A stretch of 64,000 bases of DNA, taken from an uncultured Clostridia bacterium (GTDB taxonomy: Bacteria > Bacillota > Clostridia > Oscillospirales > Acutalibacteraceae). A program made the position numbers and the translations under genes. The stretch is from assembly GCA_947630835.1 (NCBI GenBank), contig CANRIZ010000009.1, positions 20,156 to 84,155 on the forward strand. Direction: 5' to 3'. The notes under the pieces are model-generated. The model was given only the letters and a program-made list of their open reading frames with translations, did not search any database and was not told the DNA's origin. Positions within the stretch are counted from its first letter, which is position 1. Each line of letters begins with the position of its first letter. This document shows, piece after piece, positions 1 through 8,840 of the stretch.

Positions 1-2
1 GC

Positions 3-479
3 GAGGACGATTTCAAAAATAACATAGATACGAACGAAAGATACAATGCGGTTAAGGCGTTGGCTTCAAAGGAGGGTGCGCAGGTGCTTCCCATTTGCGC
101 TGAGCTTGAAGCGGAAATTTCCTCGCTTTCCAAGGAGGAAAAGGAAATGTTCCTTTCCGATATAGGCGTTGACGAGGGAGGACTTGACCTTCTTATTCAG
201 CGTTCGTATGACTTACTCGGGCTTATGTCTTTCCTTACTGCGGGCAAACCCGAGGTAAGGGCTTGGACTATTAAAAAGGGTACAAAAGCTCCAAAAGCCG
301 CGGGAAAAATACATTCAGATATAGAGCGTGGCTTTATCCGTGCGGAAATAGTTTCTTTTGACGACCTTATGCTTTACGGCTCAATGCAGGCCGCCAAAGA
401 AAACGGAAAGGTCCGTTCGGAGGGTAAGGATTACATTATGAAGGACGGCGATATAGTCCTTTTCAGATTTAACGTGTAA
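3..479 (+). CDS. ychF: YchF/OLA1-type redox-regulated ATPase, C-terminal part
   Basis: The open frame runs in from the window edge (codons in phase with base 3), so the N-terminal P-loop domain is missing and only about 158 residues are visible. What remains matches the helical part and the C-terminal TGS domain of the YchF family: RAWTIKKGTKAPKAAGKIH followed by DIERGFIRAEIV and the closing KDGDIVLFRFNV. YchF is a ribosome-associated Obg-class protein that prefers ATP to GTP. An internal TTG at 60 could be mistaken for a start, but homology continues upstream of it. The stop is followed 67 bases later by a tRNA gene. Confidence 0.93.
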   Translation, partial: EDDFKNNIDTNERYNAVKALASKEGAQVLPICAELEAEISSLSKEEKEMFLSDIGVDEGGLDLLIQRSYDLLGLMSFLTAGKPEVRAWTIKKGTKAPKAAGKIHSDIERGFIRAEIVSFDDLMLYGSMQAAKENGKVRSEGKDYIMKDGDIVLFRFNV

Positions 480-546
480 TTATCGGGCTTTTTGCGGTAA
501 TTCCCGATTCCCGGGGTTATCGCGGATAGTCTGCTATATAAAATAT

Positions 547-623
547 GCGCCCGTAGCTCAGCCGGATAGAGCGTTAGACTCCGACTCTAAAGGCCACCGG
601 TTCGAATCCGGTCGGGCGTACCA
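547..623 (+). tRNA. tRNA-Arg (anticodon CCG)
   Basis: A full cloverleaf can be drawn: acceptor GCGCCCG pairs with CGGGCGT (first pair G-U), the D arm is GCTC/GAGC, the anticodon stem TTAGA/TCTAA encloses loop CTCCGAC with anticodon CCG, and the T arm is ACCGG TTCGAAT CCGGT. CCA is encoded. It sits alone in the gap between ychF and the fructokinase gene; the rest of that gap (624-816) is AT-rich and shows no other clear feature. Confidence 0.96.
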
Positions 624-816
624 TATCGGGCGTTTGTAAGGTTTATGCTTTATAAACGCTCGATTTTTAGGTAAAATCCGTTTTTGCGTATACAGAGGTT
701 AATAATATTCTTTTTTTTGCAAAAGGCTTAAAATTCTCTTTTTTATTGCAAAAAACAACGCCGTATAGTATTATATTTCTAATGAAAAAAAGCGTATAAA
801 AACAGGTGAATAAAAA

Positions 817-1785
817 ATGAAAAAAATTTCGGTAACGGCTCTCGGGGAACTGCTTGTTGATTTTACGCAGGACGGAACGCTAAGCAAGCAGGGCAACCCG
901 ATGTTTGAGGCCAATCCCGGAGGCGCGCCGTGCAACGTGCTTGCCATGCTTCAAAAATTAGGCAGGAGTACGGCTTTTATAGGAAAGGTCGGGAACGATT
1001 TTTTGGGAAAAGCGCTCATTGATTGCGTGCGGGAAGCGGGGATAAATACTGATAATATTCTTACCGACGGCACTACGCCCACTACCCTTGCCTTTGTGCA
1101 TACCGCTCCCGACGGCGACAGAAGCTTCTCCTTTTACAGAAACCCGGGCGCCGATATGACCCTGCGTCCTGATGATATCAATTTTGATTTAATTGAAAAT
1201 TCCGAGATATTCCATTTCGGTACGCTTTCTATGACGGATTCTTCCGTTGAAGCTTCAACGAAGGCTGCGGTAGAAGCCGCCAAAAGCTTCGGCGCAATTA
1301 TTTCATTTGACCCGAATCTTCGTCTCAGACTTTGGAAAAATGCCGAAACCGCCAAAGAAAAGATAAAATACGGTTTAAGCCGCTGTGATATTCTTAAAAT
1401 ATCCGACGATGAAATAGCTTTTATAACAGGCTTTGACGATATAGACAAAGGTGTTGATATTATCCGTAAGGAATACGATATACCTCTTATCTGCGCCACA
1501 ATGGGCAAAAAGGGCAGTAAAGCATATTATAAGGATTTATCCGTATACCGTGAAACTTTCCTTGACGTAAACACGGTTGAAACCACGGGCGCGGGCGATA
1601 CTTTTATGGCGTGCGTGCTTGACGCCGTTTTGGAAAACGGAATTGAAGGCTTCGACAAAAGCAGGCTTTACGATATGCTTACCTTTGCAAACGCTGCGTC
1701 GTCTATTATCACAACTCGTCGCGGCGCGCTAAAAGTGATGCCCGAAAAGGCGGAAATTTTAAGCTTTTTGTCAGAACGCATATGA
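817..1785 (+). CDS. PfkB-family carbohydrate kinase, probable fructokinase
   Basis: A 322-residue PfkB/ribokinase-family sugar kinase. Visible landmarks are the N-terminal GELLVDF strand, the sugar-binding NPGGAPCNV motif (around residues 33-41), and the catalytic anion-hole motif TTGAGDTF near residues 255-262, where the Asp is the general base. The opening and the GGAPCNV form are typical of bacterial fructokinases, which phosphorylate fructose to fructose-6-phosphate. The GH32 gene that follows after 23 bases fits a sucrose or fructan route in which the hydrolase releases fructose. Start at ATG 817 with a modest AGGTG element upstream. Substrate is inferred from sequence type and context. 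Confidence 0.88.
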   Translation: MKKISVTALGELLVDFTQDGTLSKQGNPMFEANPGGAPCNVLAMLQKLGRSTAFIGKVGNDFLGKALIDCVREAGINTDNILTDGTTPTTLAFVHTAPDGDRSFSFYRNPGADMTLRPDDINFDLIENSEIFHFGTLSMTDSSVEASTKAAVEAAKSFGAIISFDPNLRLRLWKNAETAKEKIKYGLSRCDILKISDDEIAFITGFDDIDKGVDIIRKEYDIPLICATMGKKGSKAYYKDLSVYRETFLDVNTVETTGAGDTFMACVLDAVLENGIEGFDKSRLYDMLTFANAASSIITTRRGALKVMPEKAEILSFLSERI

Positions 1786-1808
1786 ATTTTTATTTTACGG
1801 GTTAAATT

Positions 1809-2885
1809 ATGAAACGATTTAAATATCATTTTGAGCCTAAACACGGCTGGATGAACGACCCTAACGGATTGATTTATTTTAAAGGCAAATATCACGCGTT
1901 TTTTCAGCACAACCCAAAAGAGCCGAAATGGGGACCTATGCATTGGGGACACGCTGTCAGTGAGGATTTAATTCACTGGGAGGAATTGCCGATAGCTTTA
2001 AAGCCCGATACGGACTACGAAGATGACGGCGGCTGTTTTTCGGGCAGCGCTGTAGAAAAAGACGGGATTATGTATCTTTTCTATACTTCGGTTTCTAAAA
2101 GCCTCGGTCAGACCCAGTCCGTGGCAACAAGCGAGGACGGAATTAATTTTAAAAAATACGAGGGCAATCCCGTAATAACCGAACCGCCCTGCGACGGAAG
2201 CGGGGATTTCAGGGATCCGAAGGTCGGCTTTATCGACGGAAAATATTATATGGTGGTAGGCTCAGGAAAGGACGGCGTCGGTAAAGTTTTGCTCTATAAA
2301 TCGGAAAACCTGCTTAATTGGGAATATATAGGCGTTCTTTATGAAAACAGGGATTACGGAAAAGTTTTTGAGTGTCCCGATTTCTTTAAAATCGGAGAGG
2401 ATTTCGTGCTTATGTTCTCAAAAATGGTACCCGATATGAACAAGACGCAGTTTATTATAGGGGATTTTGACGGAGAAAAATTTTATCCGAAATACTTTCA
2501 AGCTCCCGAAAACGGACCGCAGTTTTACGCCCCTCAGACCTTTTGCGACGGCAACGGGCGCAGGATTTTAATCGCATGGTTTTATAATTGGGAGAAAAAG
2601 CCCGAACCGAGGCTTGATTTTGCCGGCGCGTTTACTATACCGAGGGAAGTGAAAATATATGACGGCAAAATTCATTTGTTTCCCGTTGATCGGGCGCGGC
2701 GACTGCTTAAAAGCGAGGATAAATCGGTGAAAATTTGTAAAGACACGGTTATAATGCGGGGAGCAAGGCCCTTTAATAAATTTTGCTTTAAGGGCGAAAT
2801 TAAAAGCGTTCATATACTTAGAGATGAAAAAGCTGTTGAAGTATTTATAAACGACGGCGAAACGTCATATTCTTATTGGCTATAA
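1809..2885 (+). CDS. Glycoside hydrolase family 32 (sucrose/fructan hydrolase), short
   Basis: This protein has the three signature blocks of GH32: WMNDPNG (residues 14-20, Asp nucleophile), FRDP (about 133-136, transition-state Asp) and ECPDF (about 188, acid/base Glu). Members hydrolyse sucrose, sucrose-6-phosphate or fructans. There is no signal peptide, so it acts in the cytoplasm. At 358 residues it is clearly shorter than the usual 450-490. The five-blade propeller seems complete, but the C-terminal beta-sandwich is reduced to a short EVFINDGE-type end. It follows the fructokinase gene in the same operon. Sucrose versus sucrose-6-phosphate cannot be decided, and no sugar transporter is next to it. 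Confidence 0.9.
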   Translation: MKRFKYHFEPKHGWMNDPNGLIYFKGKYHAFFQHNPKEPKWGPMHWGHAVSEDLIHWEELPIALKPDTDYEDDGGCFSGSAVEKDGIMYLFYTSVSKSLGQTQSVATSEDGINFKKYEGNPVITEPPCDGSGDFRDPKVGFIDGKYYMVVGSGKDGVGKVLLYKSENLLNWEYIGVLYENRDYGKVFECPDFFKIGEDFVLMFSKMVPDMNKTQFIIGDFDGEKFYPKYFQAPENGPQFYAPQTFCDGNGRRILIAWFYNWEKKPEPRLDFAGAFTIPREVKIYDGKIHLFPVDRARRLLKSEDKSVKICKDTVIMRGARPFNKFCFKGEIKSVHILRDEKAVEVFINDGETSYSYWL

Positions 2886-2924
2886 AAGCAGGTTAATTAT
2901 AAAAATATCAGTTCGTAGACGGTG

Positions 2925-3425
2925 ATGCTGAAAATGAGTATTTTAATAAGAGAGTATAAAACCTCCGATTTGCTTTCAATGATTGGAATTTGGAACGAGG
3001 TTGTTGAGGACGGTATCGCTTTTCCGCAGGAGGATTTACTCGACGAAAACGGCGGCGGGGAGTTCTTTGCCTTCCAAACCTATTGCGCCGTTGCCGAGGA
3101 TACGGACAGCGGGCAAATTTTGGGGCTTTATATTCTGCACCCGAACAATGTGGGCAGGTGTTCGCACATATGCAACGCAAGCTTTGCGGTGTTAAAAACC
3201 GAAAGAGGCAGGCATATTGGAGAAAAGCTTGTTTCGGACTGCCTTGAAAAGGGCGGGCAAGCGGGCTTTAAAATCCTTCAATTTAACGCTGTAGTGGCTT
3301 CCAATATTCACGCTCGGCGTCTGTACGAAAAGCTCGGTTTTGTTCAGCTTGGCACAATACCGAACGGTTTTAGAATGAAGGACGGAAAATTCGAGGACAT
3401 TTGTCCTTATTATCATATTTTATAA
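2925..3425 (+). CDS. GNAT-family N-acetyltransferase
   Basis: A single-domain GNAT protein of about 160 residues. It begins ILIREYKTSDL, has the acetyl-CoA pyrophosphate-loop region ERGRHIGEKLV, and ends with the family's typical NIHARRLYEKLGFVQLGTIPNGF block. The acceptor substrate cannot be told. Start choice is uncertain: ATG 2925 and ATG 2934 are both in frame (and a GTG at 2922), with no strong ribosome binding site for any of them. It lies between the GH32 gene and deoC on the same strand with short gaps, so co-transcription is likely. Confidence 0.85.
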   Translation: MLKMSILIREYKTSDLLSMIGIWNEVVEDGIAFPQEDLLDENGGGEFFAFQTYCAVAEDTDSGQILGLYILHPNNVGRCSHICNASFAVLKTERGRHIGEKLVSDCLEKGGQAGFKILQFNAVVASNIHARRLYEKLGFVQLGTIPNGFRMKDGKFEDICPYYHIL

Positions 3426-3438
3426 CGGGTGATTTAAA

Positions 3439-4110
3439 ATGGATATAAAAGAAATTTTATCAAAATGCGACCATACTCTTTTAAGCCCGGAGGCAACGTG
3501 GCGGCAGGTAAAGGAGCTTTGCGACGACGCCGTTAAATACGGCACGGCTTCTGTCTGTATTGCGCCGTCATATGTAAAGCGGGCTAAAGAATATCTGGGC
3601 GATAAAACGGCTGTCTGCACGGTTATAGGCTTCCCGAACGGTTATTCTACAACCGCCGTTAAATGCTTTGAAACTGCCGACGCGGTAAAAAACGGCGCGG
3701 ACGAAATAGATATGGTTATTAATATAGGAAGCCTGAAAGACAAAAAATATAACGATATTCTGTTTGAAATAAACGAAGTTAAAAAGGCTTGCAACGGAAA
3801 AATATTAAAAGTTATTATCGAAACCTGCCTTTTAAGCGATGAGGAAAAGGTAAAAATGTGCGAAATTGTTTCCGCTTCCGACGCCGATTTTATTAAAACC
3901 TCCACGGGATTTTCAAAGGGAGGCGCAACAAAGGAGGATATTAAGCTTTTTTCGCGCAGCATTACGGGAAAGCTTAAAATCAAAGCCGCCGGAGGGATTT
4001 CGAGTATCGGCGACGCCGAGGATTTTATTGAATTGGGCGCTTCAAGGCTCGGCACAAGCAGAATAGTCAAAGCGGTTAAGGAAAATGAAAATATAAATAT
4101 TAAGAAGTGA
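3439..4110 (+). CDS. deoC: Deoxyribose-phosphate aldolase
   Basis: DeoC splits 2-deoxyribose-5-phosphate into acetaldehyde and glyceraldehyde-3-phosphate. The 223-residue TIM-barrel protein has the Schiff-base lysine in FIKTSTGF (about residue 152), the second active-site lysine in KIKAAGG (about 180) and the N-terminal DHTLL motif. It is the first of three catabolic genes, deoC-deoB-cdd, with gaps of 7 and 4 bases. Together they turn cytidine or deoxyribonucleosides into triose phosphate. No nucleoside phosphorylase gene is in the cluster. Confidence 0.96.
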   Translation: MDIKEILSKCDHTLLSPEATWRQVKELCDDAVKYGTASVCIAPSYVKRAKEYLGDKTAVCTVIGFPNGYSTTAVKCFETADAVKNGADEIDMVINIGSLKDKKYNDILFEINEVKKACNGKILKVIIETCLLSDEEKVKMCEIVSASDADFIKTSTGFSKGGATKEDIKLFSRSITGKLKIKAAGGISSIGDAEDFIELGASRLGTSRIVKAVKENENINIKK

Positions 4111-4117
4111 TAGGTTT

Positions 4118-5287
4118 ATGTCAAAAAGGGTTTTTATTATAGTTCTCGATTCCTGCGGAATAGGCGAAATGCCGGACGCCGCGGATTTTGGCGACAAGGA
4201 CTGCAATACTTTAAAAAGGATTTCAAAATCCGAGTATTTTACCTGCGAAAACACGGTAAAAATGGGACTTGGGAATATTGACGGATGCGGATATTTGCCT
4301 GCAAGCAGTAACCCTCTTGCGGCGGTAGCAAGGCTTAGCGAAAGCTCAAGGGGCAAGGATACCACCACCGGGCATTGGGAAATAGCCGGCATTGTTTCAA
4401 AAAATCCCATGCCCACTTATCCCGACGGTTTCCCCGCCGAAATTATAAACGAGTTTTCCAAGCAAACGGGCAGAGGAGTTCTTTGCAACAAGCCGTATTC
4501 GGGTACACAGGTAATTAAGGATTACGGAAACCGGCATTTGGAAACGGGCGATTTAATCGTATACACCTCCGCCGACAGCGTTTTTCAAATTGCCGCCGAC
4601 GAGCAAACGGTACCTCTTGACGAGCTTTACGACTGCTGTAAAAAAGCGAGAAAGATACTTTGCGGAAGAAATGCGGTCGGCAGGGTAATTGCAAGGCCGT
4701 TTATAAAAAAGGACGGCGAGTTTATAAGAACGGCGAACAGGCACGATTTCTCTCTCAAACCGCCCGAACGAACTTTGCTTGACGCAATCAAGGACGACGG
4801 CAAATGCGTCTATGCTATAGGAAAAATATACGATATTTTCGCCGGCAGGGGTATCGGCGAATATGTATTTACCCATTCAAACGATGAGGGTATGGAAAAA
4901 ACGCTTGAAGCTTTGGACAAAGATTTTAACGGGCTTTGCTTTGTAAATCTTGTCGATTTTGATATGCTTTACGGTCACAGGCAGGATATTGACGGCTACG
5001 CAAAGGCTTTTTCCGCTTTTGACAAATGGCTCGGGGAGTTTATTAAGGGTATGAAAAATGACGATGTGCTTATGATAACCGCCGATCACGGCTGCGACCC
5101 GGGAGACGACAGCACCGATCATTCAAGGGAGTATGTGCCTTTAATAATTTACGGCGATAAGATTAAACCCGTAAATCTCGGTACGCTTCCGACCTTTGCC
5201 GATATCGGCGCAACCGTTGCCGATTATCTCGGCGTTGAATTTAATACCGTAGGCACAAGCAGATTAAGCGATATTTTAAAGGGGTGA
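4118..5287 (+). CDS. deoB: Phosphopentomutase
   Basis: DeoB interconverts (deoxy)ribose-1-phosphate and -5-phosphate, feeding DeoC. The 389-residue protein belongs to the alkaline phosphatase superfamily with a metal-binding Asp in VLDSCGIGEMPDA at the N-terminus, the phosphate-accepting region DTTTGHWE (about residues 79-86), and the C-terminal metal ligands in TADHGCDPG (about 320). The length is normal for the family. Its start codon lies 7 bases after the deoC stop, and cdd follows 4 bases after its own stop. Confidence 0.97.
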   Translation: MSKRVFIIVLDSCGIGEMPDAADFGDKDCNTLKRISKSEYFTCENTVKMGLGNIDGCGYLPASSNPLAAVARLSESSRGKDTTTGHWEIAGIVSKNPMPTYPDGFPAEIINEFSKQTGRGVLCNKPYSGTQVIKDYGNRHLETGDLIVYTSADSVFQIAADEQTVPLDELYDCCKKARKILCGRNAVGRVIARPFIKKDGEFIRTANRHDFSLKPPERTLLDAIKDDGKCVYAIGKIYDIFAGRGIGEYVFTHSNDEGMEKTLEALDKDFNGLCFVNLVDFDMLYGHRQDIDGYAKAFSAFDKWLGEFIKGMKNDDVLMITADHGCDPGDDSTDHSREYVPLIIYGDKIKPVNLGTLPTFADIGATVADYLGVEFNTVGTSRLSDILKG

Positions 5288-5291
5288 AATT

Positions 5292-5702
5292 ATGACGGAC
5301 AAAGAATTATGCGCTCTTGCGGTTAAAGCTATGGATAACGCTTATGCGCCTTATTCGGGGTACAAGGTCGGCGCCGCGCTTTTAACCGAAGAAGGAAAAA
5401 TATATACGGGCTGTAATATCGAAAACGCCGCTTATTCTCCGAGCGTCTGCGCCGAAAGGACGGCAATCTTCAAAGCCGTCTGCGAAGGGAAAAAAGATTT
5501 TGTAAAAATTGCCGTATCGGGCGGCAGGGACGGTAAGGTTTCGTCCGAATTTCCGCCGTGCGGCGTTTGCCGTCAGGTGATGGCGGAGTTTTGCCCGCCC
5601 GAGTTTGAAATACTTGTCGTAAAATCCGAAAACGAATACGTTTCCTATACCTTGGCGGAGCTTTTGCCGAGCGCATTCACACCCAAAAACGTAAAAAAGT
5701 GA
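5292..5702 (+). CDS. cdd: Cytidine deaminase
   Basis: A tetrameric-type cytidine deaminase of 136 residues that converts cytidine and deoxycytidine to (deoxy)uridine. The zinc site is visible as CAERTA (Cys about 53, catalytic Glu two residues on) and PCGVC (about 88-92). The substrate-binding NIENAAY motif precedes it. It ends the deo operon; AGGGGTGAA just upstream is a good ribosome binding site. Confidence 0.96.
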   Translation: MTDKELCALAVKAMDNAYAPYSGYKVGAALLTEEGKIYTGCNIENAAYSPSVCAERTAIFKAVCEGKKDFVKIAVSGGRDGKVSSEFPPCGVCRQVMAEFCPPEFEILVVKSENEYVSYTLAELLPSAFTPKNVKK

Positions 5703-5707
5703 AAAAG

Positions 5708-5730
5708 TGTCCCAAATAGGACATATTTTT
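5708..5730 (+). terminator. Possible weak terminator after cdd
   Basis: A short hairpin TGTCC/GGACA with a 6-base loop lies 6 bases after the cdd stop, followed by TATTTTT. The stem is only 5 bp, so it may be weak. Confidence 0.4.
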
Positions 5731-5751
5731 AAAAATAAAAAAATTTTTATT

Positions 5752-5767
5752 ACGGTCAAGTGACCGT
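5752..5767. other. Inverted repeat ACGGTCA-AG-TGACCGT
   Basis: A perfect 7-bp inverted repeat with a 2-base centre lies in the 307-base gap between cdd and the NfeD gene. It has no T tract and is too tight for a good RNA hairpin, so a protein-binding site is as likely as a terminator. Apart from this and the promoter at 5933 the gap is AT-rich and empty. Confidence 0.35.
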
Positions 5768-5932
5768 CAAATATCAAAAATGCAAATTATTTTCTTTTAA
5801 ATTTTAAAATTTCGGCTTAATTTGAACTTAAATTTAGGCTCTGTTAATTTTTTTCTCGCATTTTTGAGTAATTTTTTAATATAAATATTTTAAGACGGCG
5901 TTTTGCGCTCAAACGACCGTAAAAAGTATTTT

Positions 5933-5960
5933 TTGACATTTTATTAAAATCAGATATAAT
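5933..5960 (+). promoter_or_regulatory. Consensus sigma-A promoter for the NfeD/SPFH pair
   Basis: TTGACA (5933-5938), 16-base spacer, TATAAT (5955-5960), about 50 bases before the NfeD start. Both hexamers are perfect. Confidence 0.8.
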
Positions 5961-6009
5961 AAAATCAGACTTGAGCTTAAGTTATAAACAGCAAAGGGGT
6001 GAAGGCGTT

Positions 6010-6462
6010 ATGATAGAGTTCTTATCCGAGAATGCCGCGGCGTTTTGGTTCGTGTTGCTGATAATTTTCAGTGTGGCCGAAGCCGCTACGGTTTCGCTTG
6101 TTTCGATATGGTTTGCTCTTGGCGCGCTCGGCGCTTTTATTGCAAAGCTTTTGTCGGCAAGCTTTCCGGCACAGGTCACGGTATTCATAATTGTTTCGCT
6201 GATATCTTTATTGGCAACCCGACCTATCGTCAATAAAATTCACACGAAAAACATTCAAAGCACCAATGCCGACAGGTGTATAGGTATGGACGCTGTTGTT
6301 ACGGAGGAAATTGACAATTTAAACTCCAAGGGGCAGGTCAAGGTAAACGGCAACGTCTGGACCGCCCGTTCGGAAAACAATCAAATAATCCCGAAAGGTT
6401 CTGTAGTTAAGGCTGTGAGAATTGACGGGGTTAAATTAATAGTAAAGTCAGAAAAGGAGTAA
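6010..6462 (+). CDS. NfeD-family membrane protein
   Basis: About 150 residues: two or three membrane segments (roughly residues 8-75, rich in Val, Ile and Ala) and a soluble C-terminal OB-fold-like domain (GMDAVVTEEIDN... GQVKVNGNVWTAR... VKAVRIDGVKLIV), the arrangement of short NfeD proteins. These partner SPFH/stomatin proteins, and such a gene follows directly. The longer frame begins at 5971, but ATG 6010 is preferred because AAAGGGGTGAA lies just upstream. The precise role of NfeD is not settled; it is linked to membrane microdomains. Confidence 0.85.
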   Translation: MIEFLSENAAAFWFVLLIIFSVAEAATVSLVSIWFALGALGAFIAKLLSASFPAQVTVFIIVSLISLLATRPIVNKIHTKNIQSTNADRCIGMDAVVTEEIDNLNSKGQVKVNGNVWTARSENNQIIPKGSVVKAVRIDGVKLIVKSEKE

Positions 6463-6467
6463 ATGTT

Positions 6468-7403
6468 ATGATTTTTTTAATAATTGCAATCGTTCTTGCG
6501 TTGGTTATAGTGGCCGCAAACATTAAGATTGTTCCGCAGTCAAAGGCCTACGTTGTAGAAAGGCTCGGAGCATATCAGGGCACTTGGGAAACGGGCTTTC
6601 ACGTTAAAATTCCCTTTATTGAAAGGGTTGCGAGAATAGTCTCCCTGAAAGAGCAGGTAGTTGACTTTGCGCCGCAGCCCGTAATCACAAAGGATAACGT
6701 TACCATGCAGATAGACACGGTCGTTTTCTTCCAGATAACCGACCCCAAGCTCTATACCTACGGCGTTGAAAATCCGATTTCGGCTATCGAAAATCTCTCC
6801 GCTACCACTCTTCGTAATATTATAGGCGAGCTTGAGCTTGACTCTACCCTTACGTCGAGGGATACAATCAATGCAAAAATCAGGGTAATTCTTGATGAAG
6901 CGACCGACCCGTGGGGCATTAAGGTAAACCGTGTTGAGCTTAAAAACATTATTCCTCCCCGCGAAATTCAGGACGCTATGGAAAAGCAGATGAAAGCCGA
7001 ACGCCAGCGCCGTGAGTCAATTCTTACCGCAGAGGGCGAAAAGGCGAGTAAGATACTTGTTGCCGAAGGACATAAGGAATCGCAAATCCTTAACGCAGAG
7101 GCGGAAAAACAGGCTGCCATACTCCGCGCCGAGGCGGTTAAGGAGGCAAAAATCCGTGAAGCCGAGGGCGAGGCGGAAGCGATACTTGCGGTTGGCAGGG
7201 CGAACGCCAAGGCTATCGAGCTTATTAACCAGGCAAATCCCGGCAAGGCGGTTCTTACAATCAAGGGTCTTGAAGCCTTTGAAAAGGCCGCCGACGGCAA
7301 GGCTACAAAGATTATTATACCCTCAGAAATACAGGGCTTGGCGGGTCTTGCCGCAAGCGTAAAAGAGCTTGTAACGGACAAAAAGGACGCTGAAGGCGAA
7401 TAA
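6468..7403 (+). CDS. SPFH/band-7 (stomatin-like) membrane protein
   Basis: A 311-residue slipin/stomatin-type protein. It has an N-terminal membrane anchor (residues 1-18), an SPFH domain beginning VPQSKAYVVERLGAY, and a long Ala/Glu/Lys-rich coiled coil (about residues 165-250), then a hydrophobic end. The segment VNRVELKNIIPP is characteristic of the bacterial family. It begins 5 bases after the NfeD gene, a conserved pairing. Such proteins form ring-like oligomers on the inner face of the membrane and organise lipid domains or proteases. Confidence 0.93.
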   Translation: MIFLIIAIVLALVIVAANIKIVPQSKAYVVERLGAYQGTWETGFHVKIPFIERVARIVSLKEQVVDFAPQPVITKDNVTMQIDTVVFFQITDPKLYTYGVENPISAIENLSATTLRNIIGELELDSTLTSRDTINAKIRVILDEATDPWGIKVNRVELKNIIPPREIQDAMEKQMKAERQRRESILTAEGEKASKILVAEGHKESQILNAEAEKQAAILRAEAVKEAKIREAEGEAEAILAVGRANAKAIELINQANPGKAVLTIKGLEAFEKAADGKATKIIIPSEIQGLAGLAASVKELVTDKKDAEGE

Positions 7404-7420
7404 AACCCATAGTTTAATGC

Positions 7421-7457
7421 GAAAAACGGACAGTTTAAAAGGCTGTCCGCTTTTTTG
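7421..7457 (+). terminator. Rho-independent terminator of the NfeD/SPFH operon
   Basis: CGGACAG/CTGTCCG stem of 7 bp with a 9-base loop, followed by a T tract, 23 bases after the SPFH stop. Confidence 0.88.
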
Positions 7458-7475
7458 TTAAATATTGATAATTAT

Positions 7476-7504
7476 TTGACAATTTTTTTCAACAGTGATA
7501 AACT
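7476..7504 (+). promoter_or_regulatory. Possible promoter of the DUF2974 gene
   Basis: TTGACA at 7476-7481 with TAAACT 17 bases further on. The -35 is perfect, the -10 matches only 4 of 6. Confidence 0.4.
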
Positions 7505-7536
7505 TATTTATTATAAATTATAAGGGGGAGTTCGGT

Positions 7537-8700
7537 GTGGCAACATCCATTGATTTTATTAAAAAGTACGGCGACAAAACATTTGACGAAGTACCTTTTT
7601 GCGATGTGGATAATTTAGCCTTGTGCGAAATATTTTATATGCCGTTTGAGAAAGTCATAAACGACAATTTCAACAAAGAGCCCATACCTTTTGCCGAGGC
7701 GTGCAACAGGATTTTTGCTTATAACGGATATAAGCATGTGGGGCCCGGCATTATGCTTTTTAAGAAAATCAGCGTTAAAATGATGGCAATGGCAAGCTGC
7801 AAAAGATACAGGGATTTAAAAGTCGTCGCCTGTCAAAGCGCTTATGCTACGGAACCCGCGCTTCAATTTGCGGCGGTAACCCTTATTTTGCCCGACGATA
7901 CTTTGGTTATAATTTTCAGAGGAACCGACGATACCCTTGCCGGCTGGAAAGAGGATTTTGATATATATCTCAGAAAGGGTATACCGTCTCAAAAGCTCGG
8001 GGTTAACTATGTTAACAATATATCAAAGAGGTTTGACGGCCCGCTGATTATATGCGGCCATTCAAAGGGAGGGCACGTTTCGCTTTACAGCGCTCTGCAT
8101 TGCTCCCGGGAGGCGAGAAGCAGGATTAAAACCGTTTACAATAACGACGGACCGGGGTTTGAAAACTTTAATTTCATAAAGTCGAAAGAGTATAAGGAAA
8201 TCTTACCCAAATACAAGCATTTCATACCGAGCAACTCGTTTATAGGTATGATTTTGGCTCACGACGACGATTACAAGATTGTTAAAAACAAGAAGTTCTG
8301 GGGTATGCTTCAGCACGACGCTTCCACCTGGAAGGTAAAGGGTACGGAGTTTGTTACAAAATCCGACACTTTTGCTCTTTCAAAAATTGCCGACCTCAGC
8401 TTGATGGAAATACTGCTTACGGTTAACGACGACGAAAGCGCGGCGTTCGACAGGGTAATGACCGCGGTCGTCAACGGTACGGGGCAGGTTAATCTGACTA
8501 ATTTTGCAAGAAATATTGTTTCTTCTGTCAGGGGCGCAAGACGCGCTTGGAAAAATATTGACGAGAGTACAAAAACGGAATTTCACGATACCTTTGCAGG
8601 CTCGTCCAAGGTCATATCCGACGCAATTAAAACTGTCGTTAAGGACGGTTATATGGATATTGACGGCAAAATTCAGCAAATTGAAGCGGCAAATTCATAA
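7537..8700 (+). CDS. DUF2974 (Mbeg1-like) alpha/beta-hydrolase
   Basis: A 387-residue cytoplasmic protein with a lipase-like alpha/beta-hydrolase core: a strand and oxyanion region IIFRGTDDTLAGWKEDF, then the nucleophile elbow GHSKGGHVS (Ser in GHSKG), then a DGPGF loop. This matches the DUF2974/Mbeg1-like family common in Clostridia and lactic bacteria, whose substrate is not established. A frame opens at 7495, but the GTG at 7537 is chosen because AAGGGGGAG lies 6 bases before it. It appears to be a single-gene unit with a terminator before it. Confidence 0.8.
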   Translation: MATSIDFIKKYGDKTFDEVPFCDVDNLALCEIFYMPFEKVINDNFNKEPIPFAEACNRIFAYNGYKHVGPGIMLFKKISVKMMAMASCKRYRDLKVVACQSAYATEPALQFAAVTLILPDDTLVIIFRGTDDTLAGWKEDFDIYLRKGIPSQKLGVNYVNNISKRFDGPLIICGHSKGGHVSLYSALHCSREARSRIKTVYNNDGPGFENFNFIKSKEYKEILPKYKHFIPSNSFIGMILAHDDDYKIVKNKKFWGMLQHDASTWKVKGTEFVTKSDTFALSKIADLSLMEILLTVNDDESAAFDRVMTAVVNGTGQVNLTNFARNIVSSVRGARRAWKNIDESTKTEFHDTFAGSSKVISDAIKTVVKDGYMDIDGKIQQIEAANS

Positions 8701-8793
8701 CGCAGAGGAAATCGCGGCGGAAGTTGAATTTTCTGCCGCTTTTTCATATTCAATCGGTTCTTGGCTATTTTATAACTTTTTCTTAAAAAGCTA

Positions 8794-8822
8794 TTGACAA
8801 ACAGCGATTAAATATTCATAAT
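8794..8822 (+). promoter_or_regulatory. Promoter of the M-box/mgtE transcript
   Basis: TTGACA (8794-8799), 17-base spacer, CATAAT (8817-8822), placing the start of transcription just before the riboswitch. Confidence 0.75.
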
Positions 8823-8840
8823 ATAATTATAAATTAATAT

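Noticed and set aside
1134..1508. Minus-strand ORF of 124 codons inside the fructokinase gene.
   Set aside because: It is a shadow of a gene with clear family motifs; no ribosome binding site and no recognisable protein.
5752..5767. Terminator of the deo operon.
   Set aside because: The 2-base loop is too tight and there is no T run; kept only as an inverted repeat of unknown role.
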